A DNA stretch of 23,473 bases from Hypsibius dujardini (lineage: Eukaryota; Tardigrada; Eutardigrada; Parachela; Hypsibiidae). Of the stretch, positions 1 through 14,366 are shown one piece after another (positions within the stretch are counted from its first letter, which is position 1; each line of letters begins with the position of its first letter). The stretch lies in contig LRSR01003035.1 of assembly GCA_001579985.1 (NCBI GenBank), positions 1 to 23,473 of the forward strand. Reading direction: 5' to 3'. A program made the translations under genes and the position numbers. The notes below the pieces were generated by a model that was given only the letters and a program-made list of their open reading frames with translations, was not told the DNA's origin and searched no databases.

Positions 1-553
1 CCGAACGCCCCACCCACATCACGTTGTTCGGTAGAATTAGCCATGTGTTTTGAAGATCAAGCGGAAGCTTGGTTTATGATCATATTTTAAGCAGTCTGTT
101 TCATTATTTAGACAAACGTTCCGCGTGTCAAGACAGTTGTTCTCAGACAAGTTATTGATTTCTCTTCACGATTTCACGATTCCGGATAGCCAGTTAATTA
201 CATGACCTTTTGAGATGGACTTTCAGATTTTAAATTTGAGAAACTGCGAATCCCCACTTGACAGACCCCGATCCAGCGGTTGGGACATTTTTGGAGGAGA
301 CTGACGAAGCCAATGATTTTAGCCACTCTCGTGAGCATTTAGGTATTTCTGTTCCTCGTATTAACGATCTGTTCTCTTGCAACTCGCGGCTATGCGCACG
401 CTGCAGTCAAACCAACGGCGTGCTGTTAGCGGTTTGAGTGGGGCGAAAAAGCAAAATCTCCCTCTTCGGTTCGCCAGCGCTTCATCCTCTTTCGCATTTT
501 CTCTCAACAAACTCCTCTTTATCCGTATTTCCTTCCCATCCTCCGGACGGAAA
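1..553 (+). promoter_or_regulatory. Upstream flank and probable 5' leader of the ATP synthase beta gene
   Basis: No separate gene is visible here. The stretch lies directly upstream of the ATP synthase beta start and should hold its promoter and 5' untranslated region. I see no convincing TATA box. The reading frame of the gene is open upstream of the chosen ATG as far as another in-frame ATG at 392, so part of this leader could be coding (see findings). The transcription start cannot be placed from sequence alone. Confidence 0.45.
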
Positions 554-4696
<4,143 letters not shown>

Positions 4697-5380
4697 AACG
4701 AACAAACTACCACTGTTCTTTTTTCTATCCCTAATGAATGATGTGTCTGTGAGAGAGAAAAAGTGCCGGTCTGGCTAAAATAATTGCAACTCTCCTCCTC
4801 CGTTGTGTGTGTGGGTTTTTTTCTTGTTTCGCGACGCGGATTTCTGATTTTGTGTGGCGCGCTCTGTTCTTTTCTTTGCTGTAGTAATGCAGTAGTGGAG
4901 TTGCTGTATAATCGCGGAAGCTTCTGCTGCTGCTGCTGCGTGCATTTTTGTGGTCCTCGTTCTCGTGTCTGTGCGATGTAAAATATTCAGAAATTTGTGT
5001 AGTATAATCCAGACACTTGGCGAGACAGTCACGCAATGCTCATGTGATCACGCGGAGCTCGCGCTCCGTCTGGAATGGTTCTTGCAACTGTTTTTTGGTA
5101 ATCGTTGTTCGTAAAAAAATTGGGAAAACATTTGGAAGGTGAGGTCGCAGCTAAGAGTCGTCAAACACCACGAATGATGAATAGCACTTCATTCGAGTAA
5201 ATAAAGCTTTTCAGCTCAGCATAAACTGAGTTGCCACATAGACATTGAAAAACATGTCAGCCATAAGCGTAGAGAGACAAGAGTAGGTAACATACTAAAT
5301 AAAAACGCAGACTAAAGTGCTCCCGATATATCCCATGCCAGTGAAATAATCATCAAAGAGAGAATAAAAAAAGAACAAAT
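4697..5380 (+). other. 3' untranslated region and downstream flank of ATP synthase beta
   Basis: This follows the TAA stop and contains a short CTG run at about 4924-4938. Three AATAAA hexamers lie at 5199-5204, 5298-5303 and 5363-5368. The first, about 500 nt after the stop, is the simplest choice of polyadenylation signal. Short open frames on the opposite strand look random. Confidence 0.5.
5199..5204 (+). terminator. Candidate polyadenylation signal AATAAA (ATP synthase beta)
   Basis: Canonical AATAAA about 500 nt past the stop codon. Two further hexamers within the next 165 nt are possible alternatives, so the actual cleavage site is uncertain. Confidence 0.4.
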
Positions 5381-7087
5381 TATCGCTTGTGGGACTCTTG
5401 GAGTGTTAAATAGTTATGTAAATGCTGATTGAATCCTTCAGAACGGAGACTGCAATCTCCTTCGTCAAACGCTGTTCAAAATTTAGAAAGACGACAGATA
5501 TCCCGCGTATGTACTTCCAGCAGACGAAAAAAGATGATTACTACTTAAATGATTTAACCCACGTTTGTACTTGTCCGGAAAGCGGTATAAAGTTAGTTTT
5601 GCCATGTGCTCTAATAGTCCATTATGGTAAGGTTTGGTGGACGTGGGGTGGATTGCTGCCTGCCTGTTTAAATAACTTGACTAACTTCTTGATTTTTCGT
5701 CTGTCTCTGCCTGCATGCCTGCATGCCTGCCTGTCTATCTGTCTATCTGTCTGCTTGTTCATGGGTTTTCCTCTACTGTTCATGGGCTACTGTGTCAGAT
5801 TTTCATACACACTTGAGAGTTGCCTTTCCGTTAATCTTCCTGTGTCTTCATGGCGTCGTACAAATGCCTTGTTAACCGCAATCCCCCACGACACAGGGCA
5901 CAGTTGCTGTGATTGATTACTGCGGCAGACGATGGAGAGGACTTACCGGAGGTATTAGATTGTTTGCACGGGGTGCTGGTGGCAAACACTGCCACCAACC
6001 ACTGACTCCAAGTGATCTACCGTAAATATATCCTTCTTCACAGAGCAGCAACACTGGAGAGCAGCGAGCGACCAACGTTACACCAAACCACCAACCAACT
6101 GTCTTCAACCCTTGGAGTAAAGTTTTGTTTTACCGTTTCACCGTGCAAACAATCCGTATAGCGTCAAGAGGTCCTGAAGGACGTGACGCCGGGTTATTAT
6201 TATTATGGCGCGGTGGGCGCTCGGACCATGCTATACTACTTTATGCTGCAGTAGAGTGTCGCGCCACTTGTGAACCAAACCAGCCGTACGATTGGTCTGC
6301 CCAGCCAACCGATGGGCGTGGCTAACGGTTAAACGACAGAAAGATTATACGTTTCGTAGTTCATAATTCCGTCGCATATGTCACTTACTTTTCTACGTGT
6401 CCATCTCCTCCCCCCCTCGCTATGTGTTTGTGTATCTTTCTCCTTGATGGATGTGATTTGTCTGTCGCTCCTTCCGACCATCTTTGCATATTATAAGTCG
6501 CAGGATAGGATACTATACGTACTACGGAAGAAAGAGCTGCCGGAATGGATTCATTGCCGATTCACCGTGACGGATAACTGGTTCGCCTTTCTTTCTTTCT
6601 GTCCGTCATTTATTTGAACATCTCTCTATTTGCTGTGTTTTAGTTTGCTATATATGCGTGTGTGTGTGTATAGTTTACCTTTCTACGCGACCGGAATAGC
6701 TCTCCTTCTCGGTCCTCGTGCGCCGCGCGCTCTGTCTTCATTCCATCTCGTGGCCGGTGCGCGCTCAATTTGCTTCGCATTTTCTCACAACTTTTCCGCC
6801 GCGAATGTTGTGTGTGTATTTGTTGTGTCCATCCACTCCATTTCGGTTGCGTGTTTGTCCGATTTGTGCGGTTTCAGTAGTATTTTTGGATACACCACAC
6901 AACGACACCAAACAACACTCTACCCACTCTACCCACTCTACACTACGATTCGCACGTAGCATTCCGGATTTTGCCGTGTTGCTGTTGTTGTGGGTTGAGA
7001 GTTTTAGCGGATTGTCGCGACGACGTGACTCTTTTTCTCTCTCGTTGTGTGAGTTTTTGAGGGGCCAATTTATAATCAAACAGAAGA
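5381..7087 (+). promoter_or_regulatory. Intergenic region and probable forkhead promoter and 5' leader
   Basis: No convincing gene. The longest open frame (about 5422-5916) runs through a tetranucleotide repeat and resembles no family. From about 6690 to 6790 the sequence is locally CG-rich, and a short GT run lies at about 6655-6669. A CCAAT followed by TTATAA lies at about 7065-7075, only just upstream of the forkhead ATG, so it is probably leader rather than core promoter. An in-frame TAA at 7073-7075 supports the ATG at 7088 as the start. Confidence 0.4.
5701..5755 (+). repeat. CTGC/CTGT/CTAT tetranucleotide microsatellite
   Basis: Interrupted tetranucleotide repeat of CTGC, ATGC, CTGT and CTAT units. 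It is the complementary-strand equivalent of the CAGA-type repeats found near 14.2 kb. Confidence 0.8.
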
Positions 7088-10000
7088 ATGTCAAGTGAGG
7101 AGCCGTCGCAGTTGGTCGTGCCGGCGGACGACGGAAGTGCTGCCGTTATTTCGGCCGAATCGGATGTTGATATGATCAAGTAAGTTATCAGCCCGTATTA
7201 CGGATATCTGCTCCAATGTATTATTATTAACTGCTTATAATTATCATGTTATTATTAGTATGTTACTTAATTATTACTAAATAATAATTAAATAAAGTAA
7301 TTGAGTTAAATCAACTAATTATTAAATAGTAATTAAATGTGAACAATTATTATTAGGTATATAAACCAATATTTAATAATTATATATGTCTGTATATATA
7401 AGAATAAATTGTTGACGGTGTACTGCTTGGATGCGGAAACGTCTAAATAGAAACTATTATTTATTGTATTCATATAAGATAATTTTCAACTTTATTAACG
7501 GGATTAAGGAAATTGGTGCTAAAAACGTCCCTCCATCTACTTATATAATCGCACAAATTAATTTTCTAACAATAAACATGTCAATGTGTTAAATATTAAG
7601 AAAGCAGATCTCCGCCATACTGCTCTGAATAATATGATAACCTAAAACCTAAAACGGATTTGCCTACTGTATTTGGATCCTTATATGTTTGTATAATATT
7701 TGCAAAATGAAAGAAAGAAAAAATAGGAAGTAATGGACCGCATTATAATAGTGAGTGCGCATTTCGTCGTTGTCAGCCTACGACAGAGAGCAATAAAACA
7801 AACTACTTTTCTTTGAAAAAGGCGAAGTTGTGAATTGTCGTTCTGCAAGACTCACCTTTGAGTGTTTTGCTAATGTGAAGAACCGTTACAGCGCTTTAAC
7901 AGTATATATGAAACATACCAGCATCCCATTTTCTGTATATATCTATACGCATCAGTAGTCACCTTACGTTTGGCGACGTTCTATTGCCTTAATTTCCATG
8001 GAATGGATGTTTGTTTTCTGTATTCTGATGTATTCTGATTGGTCGGAATTCAGAGGGGGCGGCTCATTCCTATCCATCCCATTCCAAAAAACGCAATTAT
8101 AGTAGTATTGTGTGGTATTTTGAAAGAAATAGTCGTGATTTGAGGTTCCCCGTAACTGTTCCGAAAAGAAGATGAAATCCAACTTTGAAAGGGATTATTT
8201 CTTCCGAAGTCCGTGCGCAACGGAACCAAGTATTTCGTTCGGCCAGTGAATGTGAAAAACAAAGCCACGGCACACATTATCCTACAATTTTTGTCCTATC
8301 AAAGTCATACTATTTGAGTCTGCATCTCTGTTTGTCGGGACAAAGACAATCCATTTCAGTTTCAGAAATACCATAATAATAACACCATAATAACTCCAAA
8401 CATGCGTTTGAGTGATGGCGAAAGCATTAATTTGTCAACGAATTAGTTTTGAGCTAAGCACTTTTAACTTGCCAACGATGAATGTTTACTTTAATTCCAA
8501 ATAACTTTTGCAATATTTTTAGCTTATACCCAGAACTAAACTAACACTAAACCGGTAGCTAAACGTTTAAGTCATGGCGTATTCCATAGAATAATAATAA
8601 TATAATTTTAATAAGAATTTAATAAGACTTTTGCCAGAATATAAGAATAAGCATGTCAAATTGTCTGTTTATTATTTTGCAGTGGGACAATGAGCAATGA
8701 GCCGAGCCGCAGTCACGACCCCTTAAAGGTCACCCCCTCTACCACCGCCAACACCAGTAAATCCGGCAAGGCCAACTACCAACGCCACGGTAAACCGCCC
8801 TACTCCTACATCGCCCTCATTGCGATGGCCATCCAGGAGTCGCAGAGCAAGAAACTAACCCTGGCCGAAATTAACGACTACCTCCAGCGGACCTTCCCCT
8901 TCTTTCGGGGCGAGTACAACGGATGGCGCAACTCGGTCCGGCACAATCTCTCCCTCAACGAATGCTTCCAGAAGGTGCTGCGTGACCCGGGCCGGCCGTG
9001 GGGCAAGGACAACTACTGGACGCTGAATGAGTCCAGTGATTACACCTTCGCTGATGGGGTCTTTAAACGTCGCCGAAAAAGGCTGCATAAAAAGAGCAAG
9101 GTGAAAACAGCACCCTCCTCATCAACAGGTGATGTTGACACCGGTACCACCACCGTGCGGATGATGATGATGACCAACGGTAGCAGCAACTTTAACCCTG
9201 AGCATAAACACGGTGGTACGTGAGTTGGCGTTGATTTGCGAAATTTTCACAAGAGGGGGGGTGATTAACATAAACTATGACAAGTACTTGAGGTCACATG
9301 CATACATATATATGGTAAATGTACACATGAAGGTGCATATAGATAGGAGGGAATTAATGAAGTTGCTGACGAGGTGAATTTGGGGGGGGGGGGAAGCTAT
9401 GCTAAAGTTTAGGGTAGGGTATATCAAAGTTTGTTTTAGGGGTCATTCAATTAGTACGGAAGCAGCAAGATGACTACTGGTAGTACACCGTAAAAATTGA
9501 CATCCCCAGGGATTGGGCTAATGCCCCTCTGGGTTAGATAACCCCCCCCCCACGAGCCGTTAACGATGCCTGAGGGTGGAAAGTCATACCTTGGAGGGGG
9601 GAAGAGGTGTGTTCCGGGGGTGAGCTTGGTGAAGGGCTTTGCGATTTTTGCTTACGTTGTGTTTGAATGACCCCTATTACTAGTGAGATACACACATGGT
9701 ACGTAGGAAGGTGTTGTACCTGTTTGTGTGTTTAGGCTGTGTGGCGAGGTTGAGGTTTAGGTTAGCTTTTTTTTGCGTAAAGCTTATTTACGAGGTTGGC
9801 CTGCAGTATAGTACTGTGAAGGTGACACTTGTGGCCTTTGGTGTTTATTTACCGTTACCGCGGCCGCGCAAGGATACCCAGTCGGACCTGGGTTTCAGCT
9901 TTTACACTGTGGAGCTCTACCCACACTCATGGTAGCGGGTACCAGTATGAACAGGTGGCCGGGAAGTTTTTTGACGTGATATCCTGCCTTGATGGATTGA

Positions 10001-12106
10001 TGAGAATCAATAAGTAAAGAAATACTAATAAACAACCATTATTCTTATTCCGTGAAATAATCCGTAGAAATTTGCGATGGACTCTGGGGGTTTTCTGTTT
10101 ATTTAGTGCGTTTTAAAACCAGACAACAGTCACAAGAAATTAATATACATACAATATTGGTGTGTGTATATGACTAAATGGGTCTGCGACCACTTCCCAG
10201 GTCGCATCCGAAAAAAATATAGAATGTAATCTTTTTTTCTTAATTGAAGGAAAACTATCATATTGAAAAGTAGTTCTTTTTGTCACACAAATTAAGAAAA
10301 ATTGGGTACCGGAATTTAAACTTTTTCAGTCACATTCTGGATTGTAAGGATGTTGCTGTCTGGACGTGCAACAAAAATAACATAATCATTTCCTTTGAAT
10401 TTATTAGTTTGTTGGGGTGCACGAGAATTTAAATTCGTTTATGATTTACACACTCAGAGCATGACGGTCTGTTTTAGCATGTATCTCTACAACACACAGG
10501 ACGCCAAACTGGGTATTAGATTAACTAAAATTAAAACCGTACACTAATTAAACGTTTTCTACTTTTCTCAAAAAACTAAACCAAAATAGCTAGTCATTAT
10601 TAGAAATTTAAGTTTGGAAACTAAAGTTAGTAGAAAAAACAAGTTTCAATCGCAAGAACGCCGAACTAAAAATCCATACTTCTGATTCAGCTAAATTTTA
10701 CTTGACTCAAACACATTAAATAGTTGACTAATTCTAGTTTTGTCCATCCCTCTACTTTTTTATTTAAGCAAATTTTGTTGTCTGCTTCTATTGAGAGTCC
10801 TCGATAGACAGTATTATTTCTGCGTTCAATGAATCGAGTTTTTATTGTCCGCTATTTGGAATACTATCTGATTCCCATTGCTCTACACATAACTCGCTGT
10901 ATTAATGATTATTACTAGTACATACCCTGCTCTGCTTAACAATCCTCAGCGTCTATGATATTTCACTTCTTTCCCTCTCTCTCTCTTTCTACATCATTCT
11001 CCTCATTCTTCACAGATTCAAAATCACCGAAAAGCCGACAAAGTTCCTTCCTGATTGATGATCTCCTCCGGCAAGACGGCACCCAGCTCAACCATCATTT
11101 CCACCACCACACTTCAGACATTTCCGCCAGAATTAACACCACAAGCCCCAGCTCCTCTTTCGAAGACGAGGAAGAAGCAGTCGACGCCAGTGAAGAAGTG
11201 CCTCACGTCGTGTCATCCTCCAACAACCACCGAGACGGTAGCAAACTTCAGCATCCTCCATCCAGACACCGTCATCATCGCTACCCAAGTAGCCGTAACC
11301 ATCACGACAGAAGCGCGCGTGAACACGTCCAAGACTCTTCAACAACGTCTCCGCCAGCTGCCGCACTAAGTAAACTAACCGGCATGAAGGAAGCCGTCAC
11401 ATCCTCCTCGTCTTCCTCTTCTTCTTCATCGTCTTCATCATCATCATCATCGCTTATAAGTAGCTCATCATTGTCGAACCACAGACGTCACACTGCTCAT
11501 CCCTCATCCTCCGCGGCACTAAGCAAGCCATCCGTCTCTCGCGCCAGTCAAGCGCGCATTTCCGCCACTTTAAAGCCTATTAAATGCGAGGAGGATAGCA
11601 AAGCAAACACCCCCGCAAAATATGATGGAGCGAGGACGATTTGTGAGCGGGATTTGCCGGTGATGTGGACGAAATTTGACGTGGAAAAAGGGCCGGAAAA
11701 AGCGGACAAATGGCCGGGGAAAATTGCCAAGCCGCAGTTGATGCGATTTGAGCCGCAACCGAGTTATCATCCGTTTTGCTGGCCGTCCTACATGTCACCG
11801 GCCATTCATCAGCAGCAGCAACAGCAGGCCGCCGTCATGGTCGGCCAGCAACAATATAGTAATAACGCTGCCCACCACGGTGGACGGCCGTCCTCCTCTT
11901 CCTCCTCGAACGGGTATCCATTTTCAGCAAACACATTGGCGGCTAATCTTTATCCTTTTCTTTCGCCTCAACAAGCACTGCAAATGTCATCGCTGGCCTC
12001 CGTCGCTGGCAGTGGTGGTGGTGGTATTCATTCCAGTGATCACTTAAGTCAACAATTACTCATGGCTGCTGCGTTCCCGCATTACGCGCTCAAACCGTAT
12101 CTATGA
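7088..12106 (+). CDS. foxQ1-like: Forkhead-box transcription factor, FoxQ1-like, 3 exons, 571 aa
   Basis: Nuclear DNA-binding regulator. Exons: 7088-7179, 8683-9215, 11016-12106. Phases match (2 then 1) and the joined frame is open to the TGA. Exon 1 gives about 30 acidic residues. The forkhead domain spans residues 68 to about 164, from KPPYSYIALIAMAI to FADGVFKRRRKRL. It includes the recognition helix NSVRHNLSLN (114-123) and the wing LRDPGRPWGKDNYW. LTLAEIN, FPFFRGEYNGWRNSVRH and YTFADGVF+RRRKRL resemble FoxQ1 far more than FoxQ2, FoxI or FoxE. FLIDDLL (220-226), at the start of exon 3, resembles the eh1 Groucho-binding motif. The rest is low complexity: His-rich tracts, a run of 17 Ser (338-354, 11402-11452) and Gln runs. 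Donor GTACGT at 9216 fits the phase; GTGAGT at 9220 does not. ATG 7088 has A at -3 and an in-frame stop just upstream. The family is sure; the FoxQ1 subclass is likely. Confidence 0.9.
7180..8682 (+). other. Forkhead intron 1, no gene seen
   Basis: A 1.5-kb AT-rich intron with a GTAAGT donor and a TATTTTGCAG acceptor. The first 200 nt are a TTATTA/TAATTA-rich low-complexity tract. Short open frames on both strands around 7964-8376 resemble nothing known to me and are probably random. Enhancers could lie here but none can be read from sequence alone. Confidence 0.6.
9216..11015 (+). other. Forkhead intron 2, carrying a MITE-like element
   Basis: A 1.8-kb intron with a GTACGT donor and a CTCATTCTTCACAG acceptor. 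It contains the 236-bp inverted-repeat element described separately, a run of 12 G at 9382-9393, a run of 10 C at 9542-9551, and a small hairpin with a 7-bp stem at 10185-10206. The 10.5-10.75 kb part is rich in TTAGT/ACTAA words. No coding exon is supported. Confidence 0.6.
9437..9676. mobile_element. MITE-like element with 12-bp TIRs and TA target duplication
   Basis: GGGGTCATTCAA at 9439-9450 is repeated exactly as its reverse complement at 9663-9674. Beyond the perfect 12 bp, the arms stay similar for about 13 more (roughly 20 of 25 in all). Both ends are flanked by the dinucleotide TA (9437-9438 and 9675-9676), the target duplication expected for Tc1/mariner-type transposition. The 236-bp interior has no transposase, so this is a non-autonomous element. 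The superfamily is inferred from the TA only. Confidence 0.75.
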
Positions 12107-12400
12107 AAAATCACCCTTGTTCTGCAGTGCATGTCGTTTTTTTACGCCTGTCTAACGATTGTTGCGAATTAAAAATGGACCTTAAAAAGAATACTAGATA
12201 TCGGACATTTGTTGTTCTTATGTTGGGCGCTATTACTTTTCCATCAAGCGGTGAAATAATACGAAAGTGTATACACTGTCGTTGCGAGACTGAAGACTGC
12301 CATAATAATACAGTATCTGTTAAAATTCTGCGCGCATAACATTTTGGTGTTTTACCATCGCGTGGATTAATAACGCGAGAAAGAAAAACACAATAAAGTA
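12107..12400 (+). other. Probable 3' untranslated region of the forkhead gene
   Basis: Sequence between the forkhead stop and an AATAAA at 12392-12397. It includes a 54-codon ATG frame (12175-12339) with a signal-peptide-like start, discussed in the findings, and the left arm of an inverted repeat from 12318. The 3' end of the transcript is inferred only from the hexamer. Confidence 0.4.
12392..12397 (+). terminator. Candidate polyadenylation signal AATAAA (forkhead gene)
   Basis: First canonical hexamer after the forkhead stop, about 285 nt downstream. It lies between the arms of the 12318-12530 inverted repeat, so the element may have supplied the signal or may be part of the transcript. 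Confidence 0.4.
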
Positions 12401-12441
12401 TGAGGGCTTTGTTCACAACCCGGTGCAATCGTGTATGTTAT

Positions 12442-12484
12442 GCTCCACATTTGGAAAAAAGGTTGGCGGGCGGCCCCGGCAACC
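12442..12484 (+). repeat. First copy of a 43-bp GC-rich unit
   Basis: It matches 12548-12590 in about 39 of 43 positions, including an identical 19-base core, AAGGTTGGCGGGCGGCCCC. It sits just inside the right arm of the neighbouring inverted repeat. Confidence 0.75.
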
Positions 12485-12547
12485 ACGCGGTGGTAAAACA
12501 CCACAATGTTATGCCCGCGAAATTTTAACAGGTTTAGTAGTAGTATG

Positions 12548-12609
12548 GCTCAACATTTGACAAAAAGGTTGGCGGGCGGCCCCGGTAACCTCTTTGCCAA
12601 ATGTTGAGC
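12548..12609. repeat. Second copy of the GC-rich unit, folded as a hairpin
   Basis: The 23-bp left arm 12548-12570, beginning GCTCAACATTTG, pairs with 12587-12609 in 21 of 23 positions. The 16-base loop is very GC-rich (GGCGGGCGGCCCCGGT). The left arm and loop repeat the unit at 12442-12484, so the two are related. Confidence 0.75.
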
Positions 12610-14209
12610 ACAACTTTTTCCCATGAACAGAAACCTTTTCTCCAATTCAAATCAAACAGTTTAATCACAATATAATATTTATTTTATAATATTGAGAACT
12701 GAAACTAGAAATTAATATAGGATTCGAGTTCGAGAAAGCGGTTCTTTAAAGAGTCTTTATAAACAAACAGATAGATTAGTCAACTAAAACTTCATTACTA
12801 AAGATTTTTAGTTTAGTTTTTTTAGTAACTAAAAAGTAGTCTACAGTCTTTAATTTCGATTAAAGTTAGTGTATGGATTAACTTTGGAGATTTTAGTGTA
12901 TATCATTTAAACTTTTAGTACAGTATCTAAAAGTATTAGGTTTGTATCTTTAATCAACGAAAAAATAAAACCCAGACAAATTACTGAATGTTTTATCTTT
13001 TTTGGTTTGATTTAGTTTTATCATCCGCACTTGGCCAATCCCAAGTTGTAATGGAATTCGGAGAAAAAAGGTTGTTTCTTTATCTACTGTAAATTGCAGA
13101 ATTGCTATTGCATTATTGGCGGAGCACTCGCCGAGTGCATGGTGCGAATTAATGATTTCCCCGACAAAGGGTTAACGCATTATCCCGCAGTCCAGCGAAA
13201 TTGTGTGAAAAAAGAGCGAGGTTACCAAGCGTGTTACTCAATAACTGAGGAATAAAAATTATCAGCTAATTACCATAATAAAAACCAATTTCATTGAGCT
13301 GTTTCTGCCACTGTACAATATACATTCACCTCACATAATATAGTCATCTTTCAAGAGGCAAAATTTCATTACACGATTATCTAGTCACCTGCTTTAATTA
13401 TAAATTCTTTTTATATTATGCTACTAAAACTATTGAACACTGCAAATTCTATGAGTGTTTACACGGAAACAAAAAACAGGCGGTGATTGGGACATTAATT
13501 TTGCTCTTATTTTTACTAAAAGAAATACATGCTTTGTAATTCACGACCTCTGCAAATATTCTAAAATTATTAGTGTGTACGATATCGGGGGGAGGGGGGG
13601 GGGAAGTATTGCAGCTAAAAAGTAGCGGTACCCAAGCTGCCGCATCGCATGTCCACTTCAACCGGAATTCACTTGCGATAATATATGGTGCCTTAAAACG
13701 GATTCATTCAGAAGAGGTCGCTGTCAAGAGGGTTTCGTGTTTACGCAACAATACCGGCCGATCGAATGAGCACCGGCTCAGTCCGTATGAGCCAACCATC
13801 CTTAGACATTGATACGCCACTTTCACAGACTCATATAAATGGTTTACGTATTTGTTACAATGGGGTACCTTGCACAGTTCAAAGTTAAACTGTGTTGCGA
13901 AAGCCTCCGCGCGTACTTTCACAACATCACACCAGATCGCCTTACATCCTTCAAACGAGTTTCACTTTCAAATTGAGCCTCATACCGTACGTGTATAGGT
14001 AGATCGAAACAAAACCGGATCTTCAACGACTTTGCTTCAATAATACATAATCTCAATGTATCGCGCATGACTTGAGCGAGCGTCGAAAGAGACAGTGAAA
14101 TCGAGAAGGTCAACTGACTATTTTCATTCAAGTATTTGTTCCGGACGGCGAAAGCAGAAATAATTAAGTAGACATGACAAGAAAATTATAGGTAGGCTAG
14201 CTGGAAAAT
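12610..14209. other. Gene-poor intergenic stretch
   Basis: No gene is supported. The part at 12790-12960 is rich in TTTAGT/ACTAAA words and resembles, in opposite orientation, a stretch near 10.53-10.60 kb. A G-rich tract (6 G, A, 10 G) lies at 13587-13603. Short open frames on both strands are unconvincing. Confidence 0.55.
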
Positions 14210-14294
14210 CAGACAGACAGATATACGGACAGATAGACAGACAGACAGACAGACAGACGCACAGACAGACAGACGCACAGACAGACAGACAGAC

Positions 14295-14336
<42 letters not shown>

Positions 14337-14366
14337 TAGACAGACATATAGGCAGACATACAGACA
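14210..14366. repeat. CAGA tetranucleotide microsatellite
   Basis: Long run of CAGA units with a few CGCA and TAGA interruptions, decaying at the right end. The open frames read through it on the minus strand (repeats of Cys-Leu-Ser-Val) are artefacts of the repeat. Confidence 0.9.

Larger units (their letters stand above)
12318..12530. mobile_element. 213-bp element with 48-bp inverted terminal repeats
   Basis: The 48 bases at 12318-12365 pair with 12483-12530 in reverse complement with about five mismatches. The outer ends start TGTTAAAATT and the arms share GCATAACATT and TGGTGTTTTACCA. The interior has no coding capacity. The structure fits a non-autonomous foldback or MITE element. I could not identify a clear target-site duplication. 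Confidence 0.65.

Noticed and set aside
5422-5916. Long open frame with Cys/Leu-rich repeats
   Set aside because: Most of its second half is the CTGC/CTGT microsatellite in translation, and the first half matches no family known to me. No splice or promoter context supports it.
9696-10017. Overlapping open frames in forkhead intron 2
   Set aside because: No family resemblance, located within an intron just beyond the MITE, and no supporting splice signals in phase.
10185-10206. Hairpin with 7-bp stem TGCGACC/GGTCGCA
   Set aside because: Too short and isolated to claim a function; expected by chance in a window of this size.
10955-11015. Start of the last forkhead exon frame at 10955
   Set aside because: This part is the pyrimidine-rich tract before the acceptor at 11015. 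The phase of exon 2 fits entry at 11016, so these codons are intronic.
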